Shown in pieces: positions 1 through 6,584 of a stretch of 15,887 nt of DNA. This DNA is from Treponema sp. (GTDB lineage Bacteria > Spirochaetota > Spirochaetia > Treponematales > Breznakiellaceae). The translations under genes and the position numbers were made by a program. Under the pieces are notes generated by a model. The model was not told the DNA's origin. It worked only from the letters and a program-made list of their open reading frames with translations, and made no database searches. Every line of letters starts with the position of its first letter. Within the stretch, counting starts at the first letter, position 1. The DNA is taken from positions 1 to 15,887 of the forward strand of contig JAITNU010000154.1 of the NCBI GenBank assembly GCA_031290325.1, in the 5' to 3' direction.

Positions 1-115
1 AGCCTTTTTTGCGGATAAGCTCCCGGTCGAGCACCGGGACCATAGCATACCCGCCGCCAAAGGTGATACACCCCAGTTTTATAAAGGTGAGTAATAACTC
101 AAGATACGCTTTCAC
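1..115 (-). CDS. chrA: Chromate transporter (ChrA family), N-terminal fragment cut by window edge
   Basis: Only the first 38 codons are inside the window; the gene continues past position 1. The minus strand reads VKAYLELLLTFIKLGC followed by ITFGGGYAMVPVLDRELIRK. The FGGGYAM-P-x-x-x-RE pattern is the hallmark first-helix motif of CHR-family inner-membrane transporters, which export chromate or related oxyanions. The start is GTG (115-113), which an ATG-only search misses. It is preceded by GACGAGGTGATGA, giving a GAGG ribosome binding site about 6 bases away. The GTG overlaps the TGA stop of the upstream reading frame (GTGA at 115-112), so translation was probably coupled to that gene. Insertion-sequence debris now lies just upstream, so the original promoter is probably gone or distant. 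The family is clear from the motif; the substrate is not. Confidence 0.75.
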   Translation of the reverse strand, partial: MKAYLELLLTFIKLGCITFGGGYAMVPVLDRELIRKKG

Positions 116-183
116 TCATCACCTCGTCCAATACAAAGCGCCACTTCATCCAGGAAGCTCGGGAAACACCATCCCAAAGCCTT
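112..183 (-). pseudogene. C-terminal remnant of the gene upstream of chrA, cut off by IS1
   Basis: On the minus strand a frame ending KALGWCFPSFLDEVALCIGR-GDE stops with TGA at 114-112, overlapping the chrA GTG by four bases (GTGA). A four-base stop/start overlap is typical of real operon neighbours, so these ~24 codons are probably the true tail of a gene formerly co-transcribed with chrA. Upstream, at about 178-185, the sequence turns into the IS1-family remnant on the opposite strand, so the rest of the gene was displaced or lost. The tail loosely resembles the C-terminal helix of small XRE-type regulators (ALG-x-x-x-x-x-FL), but it is too short to identify. Confidence 0.4.
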
Positions 184-452
184 CCTTGGCATTATGATAG
201 TATGAGTATAAAGAAACATGGAAAAAAAGGCAATGGGAAACAAAATTATCAATGCAACGATTGTGGACATCAGTTTATTGATGAGCGGGAACTGACGTAT
301 AATGGTTGCCGGTTTGCTATACCCAATCTCGTGAAACGCATGGTGACGCGGTTGTCCAAGCGCCATCCTCTGTATCAGTATACTCAAATCTTTTAAATAT
401 AAAATAAACCGAAGAAAAAAAACACGATGATGTCCTTAAAATCGACTAATTG
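178..452 (+). mobile_element. Degenerate IS1-family transposase fragment (InsA-like zinc-finger region)
   Basis: The frame around 178-345 reads LPWHYDSMSIKKHGKKGNGK then QNYQCNDCGHQFIDERELTY, followed by NGCR. This is the IS1 InsA pattern: a zinc-binding CPxC...CxxC segment followed by GKQ-x-Y-x-C. The first cysteine pair is already damaged (PWH instead of CPxC). At about 346 the match moves to another frame (RGCPSAILCISILKSFKYK, 347-403). At about 420 it moves again to KHDDVLKID and a stop at 447-449, just where IS1 transposases normally continue LEIDE-x-W. Two frameshifts, an in-frame stop and loss of the whole InsB catalytic part make it non-functional. Exact element ends and target duplications were not found. 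The family call rests on motif recognition by eye. Confidence 0.6.
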
Positions 453-507
453 TTTATAACAACATACTTGTTATATCAGATGCTTCTTCTTTTATTCTAT
501 ATTTTCA

Positions 508-533
508 GGCTCTTCCGGCTATGGGTAAAGATC
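508..533 (-). repeat. Probable ISL3-type terminal inverted repeat (single surviving end)
   Basis: On the plus strand this begins GGCTCTTCCGGCTATGGGTA, the GGCTCTTCC... style of ISL3-family ends. It overlaps the last codons and stop of the transposase remnant, as expected for the end beyond the transposase C-terminus. No matching partner was found between 860 and 1110, so the opposite end has been deleted. Confidence 0.45.
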
Positions 534-890
534 TCGTCCACCGCAATAGAAAAGTATATAAGTACGATAGTTTTTGAAGTTTCTAAAACCGCTGGCGGTA
601 GCTTTTATATGCTGGATAACGCTATTTATGCTTTCAGCAAAACTGTTTGATATACGATGCATACGTTATACTATTTTCAAAATGCCTCTTGAGCATTTTG
701 GCGATCTTAATAACCGGAGCAAGTTGGGAATGTGTTGCCGAGAAATACCAGTCCTTAAATAATTGACGCGCTGATGCTTCGTCGGTACATTCCCAGAATT
801 CCTTTCGTCCACACCAAGATATTTTATCTTCTTTCCGCCGGGACAGCCCCCGCGCCCGTTCCATCTTTTTCAGTATAAACCCGTTTTTAT
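508..890 (-). mobile_element. Degenerate ISL3-family element: transposase C-terminus plus one terminal repeat
   Basis: The minus-strand frame beginning near 890/864 contains FWECTDEASARQLFKDWYFS followed by ATHSQLAPVIKIAKMLKRHF. This matches the W-Y-F-x-ATHS...K-x-x-KRH region of ISL3 (DDE) transposases. At about 680-650 the match shifts frame and continues as RISNSFAESINSVIQHIKAT, then GFRNFKNYRTYILFYCGG and LYP with a stop at 521-519, which is the usual ISL3 C-terminus. Directly beyond, GGCTCTTCCGG (508-518) and following bases resemble an ISL3 terminal inverted repeat, placing one end of the element at about 508. The catalytic N-terminal two thirds and the other terminal repeat are missing, so it is an immobile relic. 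The right-hand limit is approximate. Confidence 0.65.
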
Positions 891-1062
891 ACGGTACATG
901 GACTTTTCTATTGAAAAGATGGACAAAACATTATAATAAAGAATCTTGTTTTTATATTAATTATATAAAAATATATTTCTATGCACGTGTCTTGAGACAA
1001 AAAATGCCGGATTTCTCCCCTTCCCTGCAAACAAACGCCGTCTGCCGTTCTCCACGTACCGC
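891..1062. other. AT-rich intergenic spacer between IS debris and the glmS promoter
   Basis: No gene or RNA is recognised here. There is a short perfect hairpin, CTTTTC-TATT-GAAAAG, at 903-918, and a very AT-rich stretch at about 930-985 (runs of TATA/AAAT), then a more GC-balanced leader. The hairpin has no following T-run, so it is not a convincing terminator. The AT-rich block could act as an upstream promoter element or simply be decayed sequence left by the insertion elements. Confidence 0.5.
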
Positions 1063-1092
1063 TTGACACCGTAGTATTTCCCTTTATATTAT
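1063..1092 (+). promoter_or_regulatory. Likely sigma-70-type promoter of glmS
   Basis: A perfect -35 box TTGACA (1063-1068) is followed by TATATT (1085-1090, 16-base spacer) or TATTAT (1087-1092, 18-base spacer) as the -10. The start codon lies about 36 bases downstream. The 5' leader would be about 30 bases, too short for a glmS ribozyme-type regulator. Confidence 0.6.
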
Positions 1093-1127
1093 ATCCTGAG
1101 TTAAGTACATCAGGAGGGGAGGATACT

Positions 1128-2999
1128 ATGTGCGGAATAACCGGTTATATTGGACAACAAGAGGTGGTTCCGGTCTTGTTGGGGGCGCTGGAGAAGCTTG
1201 AATACCGGGGCTACGATTCCGCCGGTATTGCGGTGCTGGATAACGGCGAACTGCTCGTGCGTAAGGCCAAGGGCCGGCTGGCGGTTCTGGCGGAACGGCT
1301 GGTGGGTGAGCGGATTGGCGGTACCCTGGGCATTGGACATACCCGCTGGGCAACCCACGGAGAGCCTTCGGATATCAATTCCCATCCTCATACGGATGTT
1401 TCCGGGCGAATTGCCGTGGTTCACAACGGTATCATCGAAAACTACGCACGCCTCAAGGAATGGCTCCAGGCCAGGGATGTGGTGTTCAGAAGTGATACGG
1501 ACACGGAAGTGATCGTCCATCTCATCAATTACTATTACCGGTCCCCCCCAGAGCCGGGAGTAGCACCGGGGGGGATCCTGGCTGCCGTGCTTGCGGCACT
1601 CAAACGCCTTGAAGGTTCCTACGCCCTTGCGGTGGTGGCTGGGGACTTTCCTGACCGGCTCATTGCGGCACGGAAAGACAGTCCCCTCATTGTGGGCCTG
1701 GGAAAGGGGGAGAACCTCATTGCCTCGGATGTGCCCGCCCTGTTGTCCTATACACGGGAGGTTTACTTCCTGAAGGACCGGGAGCTGGCGGTGCTCTACC
1801 GGGATCATGTGGATCTCTTTACCGATCAGGGGGAGCGGATCCACCGTGCCCCTTCCCATGTGGACTGGGATGTTGAATCCGCTGAAAAGGGTGGGTTTGC
1901 TCATTTCATGCTCAAGGAGATCCACGAACAGGCCAAGGCCCTGGCAGATACCCTGCGTCCCCGGCTTACGGATCCGACAGGAGCAGCCGGCGGCGCTATG
2001 GATATCACGTTTGATGAAATCAAACTTGACCCCTCCTGGGCTACTGCGCCGCGGGTTGTCATGACCGCCTGCGGGACGGCCTGGCATGCGGCCATGGTGG
2101 GAAAATATGCCTTTGAGCACTTTGCCCGCATCCCGGTGGAAGTCGATATTGCCTCGGAATACCGGTACCGCAACCCGGTGCTGCAGCCCCAGGATATGTT
2201 TATCGTCATCAGCCAGTCCGGGGAAACTGCCGATACTCTGGCGGCCATGCGGCTTGCCAAGCAGGGAGGGATGCGTATCCTGGCCATTACCAATGTGGTT
2301 GGCTCAACCTTATCACGAGAGGCGGACCTGGTGCTTTACACCTGGGCAGGACCGGAAATCGCCGTGGCTTCTACCAAAGCCTTTACCACCCAGCTTATGT
2401 GCATCTATCTCCTGGCCCTCAAACTAGGCAGGCTCCGGTCTCACCTCTCCGACGAGGAGTACCGCCGCTACCTCGCCGCCCTGACCTGCATCCCCACCCA
2501 GGTGGAAGGGGTGCTGGGCAAAAAGGACCTGATTCAGCGTTTCGCCTCCCGGCAGTTTAACAAGAACAAGGTTTTTTTCATGGGGAGACAGTTTGATTAC
2601 GCCGTGAGCCTGGAAAGCGCCCTCAAGCTCAAGGAGATAAGCTACACCCATTCGGAAGCTTTTGCTGCCGGGGAATTAAAACACGGGCCGATTGCCCTGG
2701 TGGATGAGAACACCCTGGTGGTTGCCATTGCCACCCAGGAGACGCTGTTTGATAAGATCGCCTCCAACATCCGGGAAGTTACTGCCCGGGGCGCAGCGTC
2801 CCTGGTCATCACCTGGGAAGGGGAGGGGGCCTTTGCCTCGATAGCAGATGAGGTCTTCACGATTCCCAAGACCGAGGATAGTCTTTCGCCCCTGTTGTCG
2901 ATCATCCCAGCCCAGCTTTTCGCCTATTATTGCGCGGTACAGCGGGGGAATGATCCTGATAAGCCCCGGAATCTCGCCAAAAGCGTTACGGTTGAGTGA
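1128..2999 (+). CDS. glmS: Glutamine--fructose-6-phosphate aminotransferase (isomerizing)
   Basis: This enzyme makes glucosamine-6-phosphate from fructose-6-phosphate and glutamine, the committed cytoplasmic step toward UDP-GlcNAc, peptidoglycan and other amino sugars. The 623-residue protein starts MCGITGYIG, so Cys2 becomes the N-terminal nucleophile of the class II glutamine amidotransferase domain. HTRWATHG (72-79), HNG (99-101) and SDTDTE (122-127) complete that site. Two SIS sugar-isomerase domains follow, with CGTAWHA (315-321), SQSGET (362-367) and the AGELKHGPIAL segment (514-524). The C-terminus NLAKSVTVE is canonical. It is slightly longer than the ~610-residue norm because of a Pro/Gly-rich insert near 139-149. 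The start is fixed by strong AGGAGG/GGGGAGG sites at 1112-1122. It is the first gene of the plus-strand run and has its own promoter. Confidence 0.97.
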   Translation: MCGITGYIGQQEVVPVLLGALEKLEYRGYDSAGIAVLDNGELLVRKAKGRLAVLAERLVGERIGGTLGIGHTRWATHGEPSDINSHPHTDVSGRIAVVHNGIIENYARLKEWLQARDVVFRSDTDTEVIVHLINYYYRSPPEPGVAPGGILAAVLAALKRLEGSYALAVVAGDFPDRLIAARKDSPLIVGLGKGENLIASDVPALLSYTREVYFLKDRELAVLYRDHVDLFTDQGERIHRAPSHVDWDVESAEKGGFAHFMLKEIHEQAKALADTLRPRLTDPTGAAGGAMDITFDEIKLDPSWATAPRVVMTACGTAWHAAMVGKYAFEHFARIPVEVDIASEYRYRNPVLQPQDMFIVISQSGETADTLAAMRLAKQGGMRILAITNVVGSTLSREADLVLYTWAGPEIAVASTKAFTTQLMCIYLLALKLGRLRSHLSDEEYRRYLAALTCIPTQVEGVLGKKDLIQRFASRQFNKNKVFFMGRQFDYAVSLESALKLKEISYTHSEAFAAGELKHGPIALVDENTLVVAIATQETLFDKIASNIREVTARGAASLVITWEGEGAFASIADEVFTIPKTEDSLSPLLSIIPAQLFAYYCAVQRGNDPDKPRNLAKSVTVE

Positions 3000-3017
3000 G
3001 GAGCGTTATTTATTCAT

Positions 3018-3040
3018 GGTTTCGGTAGTATCCGAGAACC
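3018..3040 (+). terminator. Weak hairpin after glmS
   Basis: GGTT-TCGG (3018-3025) pairs with CCGA-(G)-AACC (3032-3040) around a six-base loop, with one bulged G. It lies 18 bases after the glmS stop. No real T-run follows, so it may be an RNA-stabilising or attenuating hairpin rather than a full terminator. It ends exactly where the next gene's -35 box begins. Confidence 0.3.
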
Positions 3041-3069
3041 TTGTATAAGATGGAGCAACTTGTTATACT
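3041..3069 (+). promoter_or_regulatory. Likely extended -10 promoter for the phosphohexomutase gene
   Basis: TTGTAT (3041-3046), a 17-base spacer, then TATACT (3064-3069), preceded by TGT (3061-3063), which gives the TGn extended -10 element. The ATG is 27 bases downstream, with GGAGG at 3087-3091. It suggests separate transcription from glmS. Confidence 0.5.
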
Positions 3070-3096
3070 GATGTATATTATAATTTGGAGGAATCC

Positions 3097-4854
3097 ATGG
3101 AGAAGGTTATTGTCCAGGCGAAAGATTATATAAGTAAAGAAAAGGATGTATATTTCAGGGCTGAGATTGAAAAGCTTCTGGCTGCGGAGGACTGGAAAGA
3201 ACTGGAGGACCGGTTCTACCGGAACCTCGAATTCGGGACCGGCGGCCTGCGGGGGGTCATCGGCGGTGGGTACAACCGCATGAACACCCTGGTGGTGAAG
3301 CGCGCCACCCAGGGTCTGGCCACCTATCTCATCAAGGCGTTCCCTGATAAAGCGGCAGCAGGGAGCCTTCAGGGGGTGATAGCCTACGACAGTCGCCATT
3401 ATTCCGCTGAATTTGCCGAAGCCGCTGCCCTGATACTGGCTGCCAACGGCATCAAGACCTATCTCTTCTCCGGGCTGCGTCCCACCCCGGAGCTTTCCTT
3501 TGCCATCCGGCGCCTGGGCTGCGATACGGGAATTGTGGTTACTGCCAGCCATAATCCCGCCCAGTACAACGGGTACAAGGCGTACTGGAACGACGGCTCC
3601 CAGGTTATTCCCCCCCATGACACGGGCATCATCGAAGAGGTCAACGCGGTTACGACTATCAGGGAAATGGACCGGGAAGCTGCCCTTGCCCAGGGACTCC
3701 TCAAGATCATTGATAAGGAAATTGATGAACCCTATCAGGCCATGGTGCGGAGCCGGCTGTTCCGGCCGGATTTGATCAAAGCCAAGGCCGGAGAAGTTAA
3801 GATCGTGTATACCCCCCTGCACGGTACCGGAGCCATGCATGTGGAAGCGGTCCTGGGAAGCCTGGGGCTTGAGGTCATCACCGTGCCGGAGCAGCGGGAG
3901 GGTAATGGGGATTTCCCCACAGTGTCCTTCCCCAACCCCGAGGAAGCTGCCGCCCTGGAATTGGCCCTTGCCCTGGGGAAACAGGTAGGCGCCGATGTAG
4001 TTATGGCCACTGACCCCGACGCGGACCGGCTGGGTATTGCCGTGCCTGCGGGAGGCGAATTCACCTTGCTGACCGGTAACCAGCTTGGTACCCTCCTGGC
4101 GGACTATATCTTCTGCTCCCTCAAGGAAACGGGTACCATGCCTGCGGCGGCGGCGATGGTGAATTCCATCGTTACCACCGGTATGCAGCAGCGGGTGGCT
4201 GCGTCCTATGGAGCCGAATGTATTGAATGTCTGACTGGCTTCAAATGGATAGCCGATATATGGCGGAAGAGTGAAGCCGCCGGGAAGCCTACCGTGGTCT
4301 ACGGCACCGAAGAGAGCTACGGGTACCTGGTGGAGCCGGAGGTTCGGGACAAGGACGGGGTTTCCGCCGCGGCTATGACCGCCGAGATGACCCTGTACTG
4401 GCGGAGTCAGGGGAAGAGCCTCCTCGACCGGCTTGATGAACTCTACAAGGCCAACGGGTATTGGCAGGAGCTGGGGATATCCAAGTACTTCCAAGGCCCG
4501 GAAGGTCCGGCCATCATGCAGTCTATCATGGATGCCTACCGGCAAAAGCCCCCGGCGGTCTTAGGGGGCATTGAGGTTGAAAAGGTCCGGGACCTCCTCG
4601 AATCAGTGTGGAAGGAGCCGAAAAATCCCGTTCGCCGGGATCCGGTAGACCTCCCCAAAAGTGATGTACTCCAGTTCTACCTCAAGGATGGAACCGTGGT
4701 AAGCGCCCGGCCCAGCGGCACTGAACCTAAGATCAAGTTTTACGCCAGTTGCTGTTGCGAGGTTGGAGCCGGAGGGCTTGCTGCGGCCAAGGCTGAGGCA
4801 GCGCGAAAACTTGAGGCTATTAAAAAGGACATCCGCCAGGTCATCGGCGTCTGA
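3097..4854 (+). CDS. Phospho-sugar mutase (phosphoglucomutase, PgcA/PGM2 type)
   Basis: This alpha-D-phosphohexomutase interconverts hexose 1- and 6-phosphates, most likely glucose, in the cytoplasm. The four-domain family signature is complete: an N-terminal FGTGGLRG (46-53); the phosphoserine loop TASHNPAQYNGYKAYW (149-164, Ser151); the magnesium loop DPDADR (306-311); the sugar-specificity loop GTEESYGYL (403-411); and the phosphate-binding RPSGTEPK (538-545). At 585 residues it has the length of the PGM2/PgcA branch rather than the ~450-residue GlmM branch, so it is unlikely to be the GlmS partner enzyme. The ATG at 3097 is preferred over an upstream in-frame TTG at 3085 because GGAGG (3087-3091) is five bases before it. 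The gene ends seven bases before the exonuclease gene. Mannose-phosphate mutase activity cannot be excluded. Confidence 0.9.
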   Translation: MEKVIVQAKDYISKEKDVYFRAEIEKLLAAEDWKELEDRFYRNLEFGTGGLRGVIGGGYNRMNTLVVKRATQGLATYLIKAFPDKAAAGSLQGVIAYDSRHYSAEFAEAAALILAANGIKTYLFSGLRPTPELSFAIRRLGCDTGIVVTASHNPAQYNGYKAYWNDGSQVIPPHDTGIIEEVNAVTTIREMDREAALAQGLLKIIDKEIDEPYQAMVRSRLFRPDLIKAKAGEVKIVYTPLHGTGAMHVEAVLGSLGLEVITVPEQREGNGDFPTVSFPNPEEAAALELALALGKQVGADVVMATDPDADRLGIAVPAGGEFTLLTGNQLGTLLADYIFCSLKETGTMPAAAAMVNSIVTTGMQQRVAASYGAECIECLTGFKWIADIWRKSEAAGKPTVVYGTEESYGYLVEPEVRDKDGVSAAAMTAEMTLYWRSQGKSLLDRLDELYKANGYWQELGISKYFQGPEGPAIMQSIMDAYRQKPPAVLGGIEVEKVRDLLESVWKEPKNPVRRDPVDLPKSDVLQFYLKDGTVVSARPSGTEPKIKFYASCCCEVGAGGLAAAKAEAARKLEAIKKDIRQVIGV

Positions 4855-4861
4855 GCGGGAT

Positions 4862-5500
4862 ATGGGTACGTATGACGAAATCGTCCTTGAGTCCGGGGTT
4901 TTTGTGGCCTTTGACCTGGAAACCACGGGCCTGGACGCAAAAAAAGACCGTATCGTTGAGATTGGAGCGGTGAAATTCGATAAACAGGGACTTATGGCCC
5001 GTTTTTCGACCCTCATCAATCCCGGTATCCCTATGCCAGAGGAGGCCGGCAGGGTGAATAACATTACCGACGAGATGCTTCGGGACCAGCCCTCCCTGGA
5101 TGAGGTGTTTCCTGATTTCATTCGGTTTATCAAAAATACGGTGCTGGTTGCCCATAACGCCCCTTTTGACTGCGGTTTTATCAATGAACAGCTCAAGGAC
5201 CGTTTTGTGGCCTCCCGAAAACAGGAAGCGCAGCGGGGGCTTTTGGAGGGTATTGACGATGAGGCGGGGAAAACCGGAAACCGGTGGGCTGCCCCCTTTC
5301 CGGTCTTACCGAATCCGGTGGTTAATACCCTTATCTATGCCAAAGAGGTTTTTCCTGGCCGTAGCAAGTACAAGCTCCAGGAATTGGCCGCGTTCTTCAA
5401 CATCACGACCTTCGACGCCCACCGTGCTGAAGATGACGCCCGGGTCTGTATGGAGCTATTCATACGGTGTGTCCAAAACAGGGAATTGAAAAAGATATAG
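4862..5500 (+). CDS. DEDDh 3'-5' exonuclease (DnaQ/PolC exonuclease-like)
   Basis: The 212-residue protein has all three DnaQ-family exonuclease motifs: FDLETTGLD (17-25, metal ligands Asp18 and Glu20), HNAPFD (98-103, Asp103) and H187-RAED-D192, making it a DEDDh enzyme that removes nucleotides from 3' ends of DNA. It could be the proofreading epsilon subunit of DNA polymerase III or a stand-alone repair or RNA-trimming relative; the sequence alone does not separate these. The spacing from Asp103 to His187 (84 residues) is about 25 longer than in E. coli epsilon, because of a charged insert at about 114-145. No polymerase or clamp-binding tail is obvious. The ATG lies seven bases after the phosphohexomutase stop behind a weak GAGCGGGA site, so it is probably co-transcribed. 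In-frame sequence upstream of this ATG belongs to the preceding gene. Confidence 0.85.
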   Translation: MGTYDEIVLESGVFVAFDLETTGLDAKKDRIVEIGAVKFDKQGLMARFSTLINPGIPMPEEAGRVNNITDEMLRDQPSLDEVFPDFIRFIKNTVLVAHNAPFDCGFINEQLKDRFVASRKQEAQRGLLEGIDDEAGKTGNRWAAPFPVLPNPVVNTLIYAKEVFPGRSKYKLQELAAFFNITTFDAHRAEDDARVCMELFIRCVQNRELKKI

Positions 5501-5542
5501 CTATTCACTGTGGAACGAGGGGCAGAGCTCCTCATTCAAGTC

Positions 5543-5571
5543 TTGTTGAAGCGCTCGGGATCGGATATATT
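5543..5571 (+). promoter_or_regulatory. Possible promoter of the tatT-tatP-tatQM operon
   Basis: TTGTTG (5543-5548), a 17-base spacer, then TATATT (5566-5571), 30 bases before the tatT ATG. It sits in the only sizeable gap (101 bases) between the exonuclease and tatT. The match is good but not perfect, and read-through from upstream is possible. Confidence 0.4.
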
Positions 5572-5601
5572 AAATGGAGAAAAAAAGGAGTGATAAAAAC
5601 C

Positions 5602-6558
5602 ATGAAAGTGCAGAGTGTTTTATTGCTATTGAGTATGATACTCATCAGTTCCTGTTCAATTAATCAGATGGCTACCAAGGCGGTGGCTGATGCCCTCACC
5701 GGATCGGGGAGCACTGAGGTTTTCACCGGAGATTCGGACCCTGAACTGGTGGGGGATGCCATGCCCTTTGCTATCAAGATGTACGAGGCCCTGTTATCCC
5801 AACAGCCCCGTCATCAGGGACTCATCCTCACCACCGGTTCCCTCTTTATTATGTACGCCAATGCCTTTATCCAGGGACCGACCCAGCGGCTGCCCCCAAA
5901 CCGCTTTGCCGAACGGGAACCGGCCCTTGAACGGGCGAAAAAACTCTACCTCCGAGGAGCGGACCTCCTCACTGCGGGGCTGGACCTGAAATACCCCGGT
6001 TTCAGCACCGCCTACCAGGAGGGAACCCAGAATGCTTACCTGGCCAGAATGAAAAAAGCGGATGTGCCCTCCCTCTATTGGATCACCGCAGGGGTGCTTT
6101 CCGCCTATTCCCTCAACCCCTTTGATATGGATCAGGGGGTGCGGCTCCCGGAAGTTACCGCCCTCATACACCGGGCCTACGAGCTGGACCCGGACTTCAA
6201 CAACGGCGCCATTGATGAATTTTACGTGTTATTCTATGCTGCCCTGCCTCCGGGCTTGGGAGGGGATAAATCCAAGGTAGATACCCACTTTAACCTGGCA
6301 CTGAAAAAATCACAGGACCGTCTGGCCGGTCCCTATGTATCCTATGCCGAGGCGGTCTGTATTCCCGCCCAGGATTATGATACCTTTAAAAAATATCTGG
6401 AAACTGCGGTGGCCCTGGATGTGGATGCGGATCCCGCAAACCGGCTGGTCAATATCCTGGCCCAGCGCAAAGCCCGATACCTGCTGGATATGGCTTCAAA
6501 TTATTTTTTTGATTTGGATCCTGGTGATTGGGGTGATCAGGAAGGGGAGGAGAAGTAA
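5602..6558 (+). CDS. tatT: TPR-type lipoprotein of a TRAP transporter (TatT, TP0956-like)
   Basis: A 318-residue lipoprotein: MKVQSVLLLLSMILISSC gives a lysine, a hydrophobic stretch and a lipobox-like ISSC, with Cys18 the likely lipidated residue. The rest is predicted mostly helical, with repeated amphipathic helices such as AREP-type segments at 101-125, HRAYELDPDFNNG (190-202) and YLETAVALDVDADPANR (265-281), where A-L-D/N-P turns resemble TPR repeats. In Treponema pallidum the equivalent TatT forms a trimer that binds the TRAP solute-binding protein TatP in the periplasm. Gene order here (tatT, tatP, fused QM permease) is the same, which is the main support. The start is the ATG at 5602, with AAGGAG at 5585-5590; frames upstream lack a signal peptide. 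The gene is 26 bases from tatP. The exact ligand role is unknown. Confidence 0.8.
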   Translation: MKVQSVLLLLSMILISSCSINQMATKAVADALTGSGSTEVFTGDSDPELVGDAMPFAIKMYEALLSQQPRHQGLILTTGSLFIMYANAFIQGPTQRLPPNRFAEREPALERAKKLYLRGADLLTAGLDLKYPGFSTAYQEGTQNAYLARMKKADVPSLYWITAGVLSAYSLNPFDMDQGVRLPEVTALIHRAYELDPDFNNGAIDEFYVLFYAALPPGLGGDKSKVDTHFNLALKKSQDRLAGPYVSYAEAVCIPAQDYDTFKKYLETAVALDVDADPANRLVNILAQRKARYLLDMASNYFFDLDPGDWGDQEGEEK

Positions 6559-6571
6559 ACATGTATACAGT

Positions 6572-6577
6572 AAGGAG
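6572..6577 (+). promoter_or_regulatory. RBS selecting the tatP start at 6585
   Basis: AAGGAG lies seven bases before the ATG at 6585. A second in-frame ATG at 6561 has its own GGAGGAG (6546-6552) eight bases upstream, inside the tatT tail. The 6585 start is preferred because it gives a normal signal peptide. Confidence 0.55.
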
Positions 6578-6584
6578 TAATAAC

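Noticed and set aside
450..650. Small plus-strand frame with hydrophobic start
   Set aside because: It lies across the junction of the two insertion-sequence relics and mostly runs antisense to the ISL3 remnant; no RBS or homology.
903..918. CTTTTC-TATT-GAAAAG hairpin as terminator or IS end
   Set aside because: A/T-rich six-pair stem, no T-run, and no match to the surviving ISL3 end at 508.
1093..1127. glmS ribozyme or riboswitch in the glmS leader
   Set aside because: The predicted leader is only about 30 bases, far too short, and no conserved ribozyme core was seen.
1110..2120. Open frame on the minus strand opposite glmS
   Set aside because: Antisense to the highly conserved GlmS amidotransferase domain; no motif.
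3079..3084. Perfect TATAAT before the phosphohexomutase gene
   Set aside because: It lies only 12 bases before the ATG and overlaps the RBS region. The nearest TTGTTA gives a 13-base spacer, so the upstream extended -10 site is preferred.
3010..4545. Long open frame on the minus strand opposite the phosphohexomutase
   Set aside because: The plus strand has a full set of mutase motifs. The antisense translation has no recognisable domain and is a by-product of GC-rich third codon positions.
5513..5537. Inverted repeat GAACGAGG...CCTCATTC after the exonuclease gene as a terminator
   Set aside because: One internal mismatch, a modest stem and no T-run; followed by AAGTCTTG, so termination is not supported.
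5467..5601. In-frame upstream extension of tatT
   Set aside because: It would overlap the exonuclease gene and place 45 residues before the signal peptide; the lipobox fits only the ATG at 5602.
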